Assembly (NCBI GenBank): GCA_039922495.1
Contig: JBDTEO010000017.1
Span: 98,989-162,988, forward strand
DNA: 64,000 nucleotides
Origin: JALYYC01 sp039922495
Lineage (GTDB): Bacteria > Chloroflexota > Dormibacteria > CF-121
Direction of reading: 5' to 3'
The notes under the pieces were generated by a model. The model had not been told where the DNA came from, ran no database searches, and saw nothing but the letters and a program-made list of their open reading frames with translations. The translations under genes and the position numbers were made by a program. Shown one piece after another: positions 41,397-48,391 of this stretch (positions are counted from its first letter, which is position 1; each line of letters begins with the position of its first letter).

Positions 41397-42354
41397 AGGC
41401 GATGACGGTGTCGATGGCCTCGAGAATCCGGTCGACGTCCGGCAGATAGAGCTTCTCGAAGCGCGATGGGGGATAGGGCACATTGAGGCCGGCGACCCGC
41501 TGGACGGGTGCCTCGAGGAGGTCGAAGGCGTCGTGGCTGATGCGGGCCGCAATCTCGGCGCCGAAGCCACAGAAGACCGGCGCCTCGTGGACGATGACGG
41601 CGCGATGCGTCTTAGTAACCGAGGTCATCACGGCATCCATGTCGAGCGGGGAGAGGCTGCGCAGGTCGATGACTTCGACGGAGGTGCCGTCTTCGGCGGC
41701 AGCCTTGGCCGCCTGCAGTGCCGTCTGCACCGTCGGCCCGTAGCCGATCACCGTCACCGCCGTCCCCGCCTGCCGCACACAGGCCTTGCCGATCGGGATG
41801 CGGGCGGCCGGGTCGACCTCTGCCTTGAGGTAATAGCGGGCCTTCGGTTCGAAGAAGACGACCGGATCGTCGTCGGCGATCGCGGCGCGGAGCAGCCCAT
41901 AGGCATCGCCAGGGGTCGAGGGCGCTACCACCTTGAGGCCGGCCGTGTGGGCGAAGTACGCCTCGGGGCTCTCGGAGTGATGCTCGACCGCGCCGATGTT
42001 GCCACCAAATGGGACTCGGATGGTGATCGGCAGCGAGATGCCCGAGCGGTTTCGATACTTGGCGACGTGGCTGACGATCTGCTCGAAGGCGGGATAGATG
42101 AAGCCATCGAACTGGATCTCCGGAATCGGGCGGAATCCCCGCAGGGCGAGACCGATGGCGACCCCGATGATGGCCGACTCCGCCAGCGGCGTATCGAAGA
42201 CGCGCTCCTCGCCGAACTCTTTCTGCAGGCCGTCAGTGATCCGGAAAACGCCCCCCAGCGCGCCGACGTCCTCGCCAAAAATCAGGGTGTCCGGGTCGGC
42301 GCTCAGTGAGTCGCGCAGGGCCTGGTTGAGCGCCTTGGCCATGGTGGCTTCCAT
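41389..42354 (-). CDS. 2-oxoacid dehydrogenase E1 beta subunit (second copy)
   Basis: Second E1 beta in the window, 321 residues: IFGEDVGALGGVFRITDGL, DTPLAESAIIGVAIGLALRG, IRVPFGGNIGAVEHHSESPE and VIDLRSLSPLD. His-His in the active-site loop is kept. Compared with the first copy the loop reads FGGNIGAVEHH rather than TGGGVRGALYH, so the two probably differ in substrate range. The ATG overlaps the E1 alpha stop by one base (TGATG) and the gene overlaps E2 by 8 bases, as part of the coupled E1 alpha-E1 beta-E2-LeuA-like operon. Confidence 0.92.
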   Translation of the reverse strand: MEATMAKALNQALRDSLSADPDTLIFGEDVGALGGVFRITDGLQKEFGEERVFDTPLAESAIIGVAIGLALRGFRPIPEIQFDGFIYPAFEQIVSHVAKYRNRSGISLPITIRVPFGGNIGAVEHHSESPEAYFAHTAGLKVVAPSTPGDAYGLLRAAIADDDPVVFFEPKARYYLKAEVDPAARIPIGKACVRQAGTAVTVIGYGPTVQTALQAAKAAAEDGTSVEVIDLRSLSPLDMDAVMTSVTKTHRAVIVHEAPVFCGFGAEIAARISHDAFDLLEAPVQRVAGLNVPYPPSRFEKLYLPDVDRILEAIDTVIAYG

Positions 42355-43439
42355 CAGGGTTGCTCTAGCGAGGCTTCGAACTCCTCGCGTTCCTTGACGA
42401 ACGGCTCGGGTGGTGACTGGTAAACGCCGCCGTAGACGGCCTCGCCGGCTGGAGGCATCGGCGCGTTGAGGAGCTTCTCGCGCATCTCTCTGGCAATACC
42501 TTCCGCCTCCTCGATCACGGCCCGATCCGCCGCCTCGTCGAGCACCCCGGCTGCCGTCAGGGTCGTCTTGAAGCGGGCGATCGGGTCCTTTGCCGACCAG
42601 GCGTCGACATCAGCGGCGAGACGGTAGCGTGTCGGGTCGTCGGAGCTGGTGTGGGCGCCCATGCGGTACGTGACGGCCTCGATCAGATACGGCCCTTCGC
42701 CGCTTCGCGCGCGGTCGGCCGCGACCTTGACGGCGCCGTAAACCGCGAGGATGTCGTTGCCATCGATCCGGATGCCTGGAAAGCCGTAGCCCGGGGCACG
42801 TTCGGCGATCGACCCCGCCGTCTGCTTGTTGAGGGGCACCGAGATCGCCCAGTAGTTGTTCTGGCAGAGGAAGACCACCGGCGAGCGAAAAACGCCGGCA
42901 AAATTCATCGCCTCGTGCCAGTCGCCTTCGGAAGTCGCCCCATCGCCGAAGGTCACGAGGACGGCTTCGTCAGTCTTCTTCAGCCGGCAGCCCATGGCAA
43001 AGCCGACGGCGTGTGGAATCTGCGTTGCCACGGGAATCGCGAGCGGGGCAAAGTGATACCGTTGCGGATCCCAGGCGCCGTGGGTCAGGCCTTTGAAGAG
43101 GGTGAGCATCGCGGCCGGGTCGACGCCGCGGCACATCGCCATGCCGAATTCCCGGTAGCTCGGAAAGATCCAGTCCGTCTCGCGCAGGGCTATCGTCGCG
43201 CCGACGTGGACCGCCTCCTGCCCGAGGAATTGGCCCCACAAGCCGAGCTGCCCCTGGCGCTGCAGGTTCAGGGCCTCCTGGTCGGCTCGACGGATGACGA
43301 CCATCCATCGATAGAGGTCGCGGAGCGCCTCTGGGTCCAATCCCAGGGATTGCCGAGCCTCGTTCGACAGCGTTCCGTCGGGTGCGAACAGGCGACGAAC
43401 GGGGTCCGCGGCGCGTATCACCTCGACGACGTCTGCCAC
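42354..43439 (-). CDS. 2-oxoacid dehydrogenase E1 alpha subunit (second copy)
   Basis: First gene of the operon, 361 residues. TPP motif: VTFGDGATSEGDWHEAMNFAG and LCQNNYWAISVPLNKQ. The substrate region SYREFGMAMCRG and GAHTSSDDPTRYR near the C-terminus match pyruvate/branched-chain E1 alpha. The GTG at 43439 is chosen because TACGAT (complement of 43448-43453) lies 8 nt upstream; a longer frame would read across the divergent gene. No ribosome site precedes it. The complex would make acetyl-CoA or a branched acyl-CoA. Confidence 0.9.
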   Translation of the reverse strand: MADVVEVIRAADPVRRLFAPDGTLSNEARQSLGLDPEALRDLYRWMVVIRRADQEALNLQRQGQLGLWGQFLGQEAVHVGATIALRETDWIFPSYREFGMAMCRGVDPAAMLTLFKGLTHGAWDPQRYHFAPLAIPVATQIPHAVGFAMGCRLKKTDEAVLVTFGDGATSEGDWHEAMNFAGVFRSPVVFLCQNNYWAISVPLNKQTAGSIAERAPGYGFPGIRIDGNDILAVYGAVKVAADRARSGEGPYLIEAVTYRMGAHTSSDDPTRYRLAADVDAWSAKDPIARFKTTLTAAGVLDEAADRAVIEEAEGIAREMREKLLNAPMPPAGEAVYGGVYQSPPEPFVKEREEFEASLEQP

Positions 43440-43447
43440 CGGTGACA

Positions 43448-43467
43448 ATCGTATACCCGGGTATCGT
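43448..43467. promoter_or_regulatory. Divergent -10 boxes in a 36-bp gap
   Basis: TACGAT on the minus strand (43448-43453) is 8 nt from the GTG at 43439, and TATCGT on the plus strand (43462-43467) is 8 nt from the ATG at 43476. The gap has no room for two ordinary leaders. Confidence 0.6.
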
Positions 43468-43475
43468 AGAGCTAG

Positions 43476-44150
43476 ATGGCAGACGACCCGGTCGCCGCGC
43501 TCGCTGAGCTCTATCAGGTCGAGCAGCGCCTGGCGGAAATCCGTCAGGACACGGCTCGCCTCCACCAAACGCTGGACGGCGATCCGGCGATCGGGGATGG
43601 CCGGGCGCGCCTGGTGGTGGCCGAGACGAGGCGAGCGGATCTCCAGCGGCGGCTTCGCGATGCCGAAGCGCAGGAGCGCACCGAGCGGGCCCGGGCGCGG
43701 ACGCACGAGCAACAGCTCTACTCCGGAACCATCCACAATCCGCGCGAGCTCTCGCAGCTGGCCGGTGAACTTGAACAGCTCAAGGGCCGCCTCGCGCTGG
43801 AAGAAGTCACCGAGATGGAGCTGTTGGCGGAACTCGACGAGGCGGACGCCGAACTCCGCGCCGCCACTGACGAAGCCAGGGAGGCGCGGCTGGCCCTACC
43901 CGATCTGGAGAATGCCGAGCGACGGGCCCTGGCGGAGATTGCGGAGCAGCGAGGCCACATTCCGGCCAGCCGGTTACATCTATACGACCGGGTCGAGGCT
44001 CATCGGCCGCCACCGCCGATCGTCGAGGTGCGAGGCGGGACCTGCACGGGATGCCGGCTGCCGCTCTCCACGAGCCAGGTCCGGGCGCTGCGCATGGCTA
44101 CGGAGCCGATTACCTGCGAGACCTGCGGGCGGATCCAGCGGTTGGCATGA
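43476..44150 (+). CDS. Coiled-coil protein with C-terminal zinc ribbon
   Basis: 224 residues. About 1-165 form a long helical hairpin/coiled coil rich in Ala, Arg, Glu and Leu (LAELYQVEQRLAEIRQDTARL). The C-terminal 45 residues are a C4 zinc ribbon: CTGCRLPL and CETCGRIQ. This is the zf-RING_7 type family (CT398/FlgZ-like), found in many bacteria with unclear function; some members bind flagellar or sigma-54 components. It is coupled by ATGA to the RNase HI gene, an arrangement seen in other genomes, which hints at a role in nucleic acid metabolism. Confidence 0.85.
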   Translation: MADDPVAALAELYQVEQRLAEIRQDTARLHQTLDGDPAIGDGRARLVVAETRRADLQRRLRDAEAQERTERARARTHEQQLYSGTIHNPRELSQLAGELEQLKGRLALEEVTEMELLAELDEADAELRAATDEAREARLALPDLENAERRALAEIAEQRGHIPASRLHLYDRVEAHRPPPPIVEVRGGTCTGCRLPLSTSQVRALRMATEPITCETCGRIQRLA

Positions 44151-44884
44151 CCAATACCGAAAGCGTGGTCGTTCACACCGATGGGGCATCCCGCGGCAAC
44201 CCCGGCCCGGCATCGATCGGCATCGTGATTGCGCGCACGGACGGCAAGGTCCTCCTCGAGCTCGGTGAGGCGCTGGGGACGACAACGAATAATGTCGCCG
44301 AGTACACGGCCGTCATCCGGGCGCTCGAGCAGGCCGTGAAGCTAGGGGCCAAGCGCGCGCGGGTCATGATGGATAGCCAACTCGTGGTCAGGCAGCTCAA
44401 TGGCAGCTACCGCGTCAAGCACGCGGAGATGATTCCGCTCTACCGGCGGGTGCTGGAATTGATCCAGCGGTTCGAGGCGGTGACCTTCGAGCACGTCCCG
44501 CGCGAAGAGAACGTCGAGGCCGATCGGCTTGCGAATCAGGCCCTCGACGGGGGAGGGGTGCCGGCGGAGCTTGCGCCGCACACCAATGAGTCAATCGTGG
44601 CCCGCCTCTTCAAATCACTGATCGACGATAGCCCGGATCAGGGCGGCGATCTTCTCGGCGACGCCTTTGCCTATCAGCGGGTGAACGGCCCCGAGAAGGA
44701 TGCCAGGGAGTTCCTGTCCGAGTGGCCGGGAAGGGGCAAGCCATGGAGCGTCAGTTCGGTTCGCGTCGTTGACGCCGAAACGATCCTCGAGGCCAGGCTC
44801 GTCAACACGGCAATCATCTGGCTCTGCATGGTCGCTGACGGGAGAGTGGAACGCATCGTCGAATATCGCGACACGGGAGCCTGA
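44147..44884 (+). CDS. RNase HI family protein with extra C-terminal domain
   Basis: Residues 1-130 form an RNase HI domain: HTDGASRGNPGPA (first Asp), NNVAEYTAVIRAL (Glu), MMDSQLVVRQLNGSY (second Asp) and EENVEADRLANQAL (last Asp), so all four metal ligands are present. It would cleave RNA in RNA-DNA hybrids. The last 100 residues (ESIVARLFKSLIDDSPD to IVEYRDTGA) look like a SnoaL/NTF2-like cone fold, not usual in this family. The start is ATG 44147, overlapping the zinc-ribbon stop. Confidence 0.87.
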   Translation: MTNTESVVVHTDGASRGNPGPASIGIVIARTDGKVLLELGEALGTTTNNVAEYTAVIRALEQAVKLGAKRARVMMDSQLVVRQLNGSYRVKHAEMIPLYRRVLELIQRFEAVTFEHVPREENVEADRLANQALDGGGVPAELAPHTNESIVARLFKSLIDDSPDQGGDLLGDAFAYQRVNGPEKDAREFLSEWPGRGKPWSVSSVRVVDAETILEARLVNTAIIWLCMVADGRVERIVEYRDTGA

Positions 44885-44894
44885 CAACCGGCTC

Positions 44895-44900
44895 TACGCT
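44895..44900 (+). promoter_or_regulatory. -10 box TACGCT 8 nt before the MFS gene
   Basis: TACGCT ends 8 nt before the ATG at 44909; no ribosome site is present in the short gap. Confidence 0.5.
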
Positions 44901-44908
44901 TTCGCTTC

Positions 44909-46207
44909 ATGCCCGCTAACGCATCAACCACCTATCCGGATCTGTTCCGGATCCCGACCTTCCCGCGACTGGCCGGGGGCGTGATCCTGGCGCGGACGGC
45001 ATCTCAGATGATGCAGCTCGCGCTCGTGCTCTTCGTCTTGCAGCGGTTTCATTCCCCGACCCTGGCCGGCATCACAGTATTCTTGGCAATCGCGCCCGGC
45101 ATCGCGACCAGCCCGATCGCCGGCGCGCTGCTGGACCGGCATGGGCGCGTCCGACTGATCACGCTCGACTACCTGATTGGCGCCGCCAGCCTCCTGTCGA
45201 TTGCGGGCCTCGACGCGGCCGGCCGGTTGGGGCCGCCGGCCCTCTTGCCGATCGTGGCGATCAGCTCGCTGACGTACTCGCTGAGCAACAGTGGGGCGCG
45301 ATCACTGTTGCCGTTGATCGTGCCCAAGCGGCTCTGGGATCGGGCCAACGCGCTCGACAGCATCGCCTACGCCCTGACGATCGGGGCCGGTCCCGCGCTC
45401 GCCGGCGCCTTAACCGCCGTCGCGAGTTCTCGCGCGGCGTTACTCGCCACCGCGCTCGTGTACATGGTCGCGGCCGCCCTGATGTCCGGCCTGCGCGAGC
45501 CGGTCGTCGAGCGCCGGCCGACGGGCGTGGTCGCCGAGGCCTGGGCCGGTCTCAACCATGTTCTGGTTCACAACCGGACGCTTCGCGGCGTCGCCCTCGT
45601 CGTCTCGTTGATGAATGTGGGCCTCGGCGTCCTGGTGGTGGCCGTGCCGGTAATGGCCTTCCAGCGCCTGCAGACCAACGCCGTCTTCGTCGGCGAGCTC
45701 TGGGCGATCTATGGCCTGGCGTCCGTTCCGTCGGCGCTCGCCTTCGGCCGAGTCAACACCGAGGGTCGCGAGCGACTGGTCATGTCGCTGACTGCGCTGG
45801 CCGCCGGACTGGGTGTCCTCCTCCTCGCCGTCGCCAACGAAGCATGGGTCGCCGTGGCGGCCATGTTGATCGCCGGGCTCGCGAACGGGCCATTCGACGT
45901 CAGCATGTTCTCGCTTCGCCAGCGCCGAACCGACCCTGCCTGGTTCGGCCGCGCCTTTGCGATCTCGATGGGGGTCAATTGGGCTGGCACCCCGATCGGG
46001 TCCGCGCTCTCGGGACCCCTGATCCATGTGGGCCTGAGCGTCACCTTCATCGTGGCGTCCGCGTTCATCGTGCTCGGGGCCGGCCTGACCCGGTTCGTTG
46101 TTCCCGGAGAATCCGCGGGTAAAATGACTGGCGAGTCCGCCAGGCAGCCGCGCCGGGGAGATCCCGTCGAGGAAAGTCCGAGCTCCGCAGAGCAGGGTGC
46201 CGGGTAA
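44909..46207 (+). CDS. MFS transporter, 3' end overlapping rnpB
   Basis: 432 residues with about 12 transmembrane helices. The first half (LARTASQMMQLALVLFVLQR, then a short loop with GALLDRHGRVRL as MFS motif A) and FRVNTEGRERLVM-like inner loop resemble drug/MdfA-type exporters. The membrane part ends near residue 395 (LTRFVVPGE). The last 25-28 residues (GESARQPRRGDPVEESPSSA and on) are encoded by the 5' part of the RNase P RNA gene, so the tail is dictated by RNA structure and probably has no role of its own. The substrate is unknown. Confidence 0.85.
   Translation: MPANASTTYPDLFRIPTFPRLAGGVILARTASQMMQLALVLFVLQRFHSPTLAGITVFLAIAPGIATSPIAGALLDRHGRVRLITLDYLIGAASLLSIAGLDAAGRLGPPALLPIVAISSLTYSLSNSGARSLLPLIVPKRLWDRANALDSIAYALTIGAGPALAGALTAVASSRAALLATALVYMVAAALMSGLREPVVERRPTGVVAEAWAGLNHVLVHNRTLRGVALVVSLMNVGLGVLVVAVPVMAFQRLQTNAVFVGELWAIYGLASVPSALAFGRVNTEGRERLVMSLTALAAGLGVLLLAVANEAWVAVAAMLIAGLANGPFDVSMFSLRQRRTDPAWFGRAFAISMGVNWAGTPIGSALSGPLIHVGLSVTFIVASAFIVLGAGLTRFVVPGESAGKMTGESARQPRRGDPVEESPSSAEQGAG
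46098..46125 (+). promoter_or_regulatory. rnpB promoter inside the MFS coding region
   Basis: TTGTTC (46098-46103), 16 bp, TAAAAT (46120-46125). Seven bases later lies G46133, the first base of the P1 stem of RNase P RNA, so the start site matches the RNA 5' end. Confidence 0.65.
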
Positions 46208-46505
46208 CGCCCGGTCGGGGTGACCCGAAGGAGAGTGCCACAGAAAATACACAGCCGCGGCGCGAGCCTCGGCGAAGGTGAAATGGTGAGGTAAGAGCCC
46301 ACCAGCAGCCGGGAGACCGGCTGGCTCGGTAAACCCCACCTGGAGCAAGACCAAATAGGAGGACACCAGGGCTGGCTCGGCCCGTCCTCGGGTACGGTCG
46401 CTAGAATCGCCGGGCAACCGGCGATCGAGACGGATGGCTGCCGCCCCGCATCGTGTCGCTTCGGCGGCTGACGCGGGGTACAGAACTCGGCTTATCGGCG
46501 GACTC
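46133..46505 (+). ncRNA. rnpB: RNase P RNA, bacterial type A
   Basis: The universal core is present: GAGGAAAGTCCGAGCTC, GGTAACGCCCGG, CCACAGAAA, then GGTGAAATGGTGAGGTAAGAG, CCCACC, GGTAAACCCCACC, GAGCAAGACCAAATAGG, and near the end ACAGAACTCGGCTTATCGG. Ends are set by P1: GAGTCCGCC (46133-46141) pairs perfectly with GGCGGACTC (46497-46505). It cleaves tRNA 5' leaders with the RnpA protein. The first 75 bases are also the 3' end of the MFS gene. Confidence 0.97.
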
Positions 46506-46846
46506 AACTATCACGCACGACGTTGCGCACCAACGGCTCATGGGCGGCTCGGGCAAAATCAATCGGCCCTCGCCGTGCCCGACGACCCTGGTGCGCACCG
46601 CGTGCTCTCCGCGCGAAGGCGCGGTTCGGCCTACGGCCTCACCCCTGCTAAGGCATGGCGCTGCTCTGCAACGCGTGTCGGTCTGCAGCAGAGCCGCAGC
46701 CCGACAGAAGTACGAAACCTGCTTAGGTCGGGCCAGGGCGCAGACCCGCACGGAGTCCCGGCCCGACCGATGCGAATACGAGGACACAACATCTAGGGGG
46801 TTGTTCTTTGGGTTTCCACCAGTACACAAGATTTGCCCGTAGATCG
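46506..46846 (+). other. 341-bp non-coding region with inverted repeats
   Basis: No protein gene can be supported here. Inverted repeats include GGTGCGCACC (a 10-bp palindrome near 46590), an imperfect GCTGCTCTGCA/TGCAGCAGAGC pair near 46650-46690, and a perfect 9-bp pair GGTCGGGCC (46726-46734) / GGCCCGACC (46760-46768). One of them should terminate rnpB. The density of stems also allows another small RNA; no known class was recognised. Confidence 0.45.
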
Positions 46847-46875
46847 TTGACAGGCAGCTGTCGCGGTGGTAACTT
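46847..46875 (+). promoter_or_regulatory. Promoter of the dcw operon
   Basis: A consensus -35 TTGACA (46847-46852), 17 bp, TAACTT (46870-46875). Transcription would start near 46882, giving a 60-nt leader to mraZ that holds the MraZ repeats. Confidence 0.75.
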
Positions 46876-46886
46876 CCAGCGTGTCG

Positions 46887-46916
46887 GTGGCATCAAGTGG
46901 GGAGAAGTGGGGAGAA
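46887..46916 (+). promoter_or_regulatory. MraZ operator: three 10-bp repeats
   Basis: GTGG recurs at 46887, 46897 and 46907 with exact 10-bp period (gtggcatcaa, gtggggagaa, gtggggagaa). MraZ of other bacteria binds tandem TGGG-type repeats with 10-bp period before its own gene. Here the site lies just after the predicted start point, suited to repression of the operon. Confidence 0.75.
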
Positions 46917-46940
46917 TGAGACAGCTGGTGGTTCGCGCTG

Positions 46941-47384
46941 ATGTTTCTCGGGACCTACCGCCACTCGGTGGACCAGAAGGGGCGGGTCGCAATCCCGGCC
47001 CGGTTTCGGGAGCAGCTGCCGACTGGCACCATCATTTCCAAGGGAGCCGAGGGCTGTTTGCAGGTCTATCCGCCGGAGGAATGGGCCAAGGAGCAGGGCG
47101 TCCAGCGGCTTGGGTCGATGACGCCGGCCGAGGAACGTCGCCTCGCCCGCATGATGTTCGGCGCCGCCCGCGAGTGCGAGTTCGACGCCCAGGGACGCAT
47201 CGTCCTCACGCAGGACCAGCGGGACTACGCCGGGATCTCAGGCCAGGCCTGGATCGTCGGCGTCAACAACCTGATCGAGATCTGGAACGACGAGGCCTGG
47301 CGGCGCATCGGCGGAGCCACGCCCGAGGAATACACGCGAATTCAGGACCAGGTGGCCGAACGGCGGCGAGCCAGTGGCAAATGA
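46941..47384 (+). CDS. mraZ: Transcriptional regulator MraZ
   Basis: AbrB-like regulator of 147 residues that forms rings and binds the repeats in its own promoter region. Two copies of the fold are visible: YRHSVDQKGRVAIPARFRE near the start and ECEFDAQGRIVLTQDQRDYAG in the middle. It probably represses the dcw operon and offsets RsmH activity. The ATG at 46941 lacks a strong ribosome site (only CTGGTGG about 10 nt before). It overlaps rsmH by 11 bases. Confidence 0.94.
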   Translation: MFLGTYRHSVDQKGRVAIPARFREQLPTGTIISKGAEGCLQVYPPEEWAKEQGVQRLGSMTPAEERRLARMMFGAARECEFDAQGRIVLTQDQRDYAGISGQAWIVGVNNLIEIWNDEAWRRIGGATPEEYTRIQDQVAERRRASGK

Positions 47385-48348
47385 TTCGGGTGACCAACAC
47401 GCTTTCGACCGTCAGTCCGGGACGTCCGGGCACCGACCTGTACTTTTACAAGAACTCATAACGAGCCTTCGACCAGCCCCCGGGCAGGCGTTCGTGGACG
47501 CCACGCTGGGCGGTGGAGGATATGCGCGGGCGCTGATCGAGCGCTTGCGACCGGGTGGGACCCTCTTGGGGATCGACCGGGACGCCTCCGCCATCGAGCG
47601 ATTCGCTCGGGAGCCCGTGCCGCCAGACGTCACCGTGACCCTGGCGCACAGCAACTTCGATCGACTTGCAGAAGTCGCCGCCGGCCTGCCGCCGGTGCGT
47701 GGGATCGTCTTCGATCTCGGCATCTCGTCCGACCAGCTCGACGATCCGGAGCGCGGCTTCAGTTTTCAGCGCGAAGGGCCGCTTGACATGCGGCTCGACC
47801 AGACGGAGTCGCGGACCGCCGCGGATCTTGTGAACCGAGAATCCGCCAGCGAGTTGCGGCGCATCTTGATGGAATTCGGGCAGGAGCGCTGGGCCGCCCG
47901 GATCGCGCAACGGATCGTGGACCAGCGCAAGCGGCAGCCACTACAAACCACGAAAGATCTCGCCGACCTGGTGGCCGGAGCCATACCGCGGGGGGCCTGG
48001 CCGAAAGACATTCATGTCGCAACCAGGACGTTCATGGCGGTGCGCATCGCGGTCAACCGCGAGCTCGAGGCGATCGAAACCGGGTTGAAGGCTGCTATCC
48101 AGGTGCTCGCAAGCGGTGGGCGCATAGGGGTCGTCTCCTTTCACTCTCTCGAGGACAAGATTGCAAAGAACCTATTCAACGTCGAAGCAACAGACTGTAT
48201 TTGTCCGCCCCAAGCGCCCGTTTGCATCTGCGGGCACCATCGCTCCGTGCGCGTCGTGACGCGCAAACCCATCACAGCGTCGGAGGCCGAGGTCCGTGAC
48301 AATCCCCGGTCCCGGTCGGCGAAATTACGAGTCGCGGAGAAGTTATGA
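47374..48348 (+). CDS. rsmH: 16S rRNA m4C1402 methyltransferase
   Basis: 324-residue SAM-dependent methyltransferase that modifies C1402 of 16S rRNA. HRPVLLQELI starts the domain, DATLGGGGYARALIE is the SAM loop, GIVFDLGISSDQLDDPERGFSF the MraW signature, and GVVSFHSLEDKIAKN the C-terminal one. The GTG start lies within mraZ. CPPQAPVCICGHH near the end is a Cys-rich loop seen in many RsmH. Its stop overlaps a short ATG frame that may pass ribosomes on to ftsL. Confidence 0.95.
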   Translation: MANDSGDQHAFDRQSGTSGHRPVLLQELITSLRPAPGQAFVDATLGGGGYARALIERLRPGGTLLGIDRDASAIERFAREPVPPDVTVTLAHSNFDRLAEVAAGLPPVRGIVFDLGISSDQLDDPERGFSFQREGPLDMRLDQTESRTAADLVNRESASELRRILMEFGQERWAARIAQRIVDQRKRQPLQTTKDLADLVAGAIPRGAWPKDIHVATRTFMAVRIAVNRELEAIETGLKAAIQVLASGGRIGVVSFHSLEDKIAKNLFNVEATDCICPPQAPVCICGHHRSVRVVTRKPITASEAEVRDNPRSRSAKLRVAEKL

Positions 48349-48383
48349 ACCCTGTCTATGTCATTTCACAAGTCAATACCTGA
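48345..48383 (+). other. Possible coupling mini-ORF, 12 residues
   Basis: ATG 48345 overlaps the rsmH stop (ATGA). Its TGA (48381-48383) overlaps CTG 48380, which is in frame with ftsL and 4 codons before the ATG at 48392. Confidence 0.3.
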
Positions 48384-48391
48384 GCGGCCGC

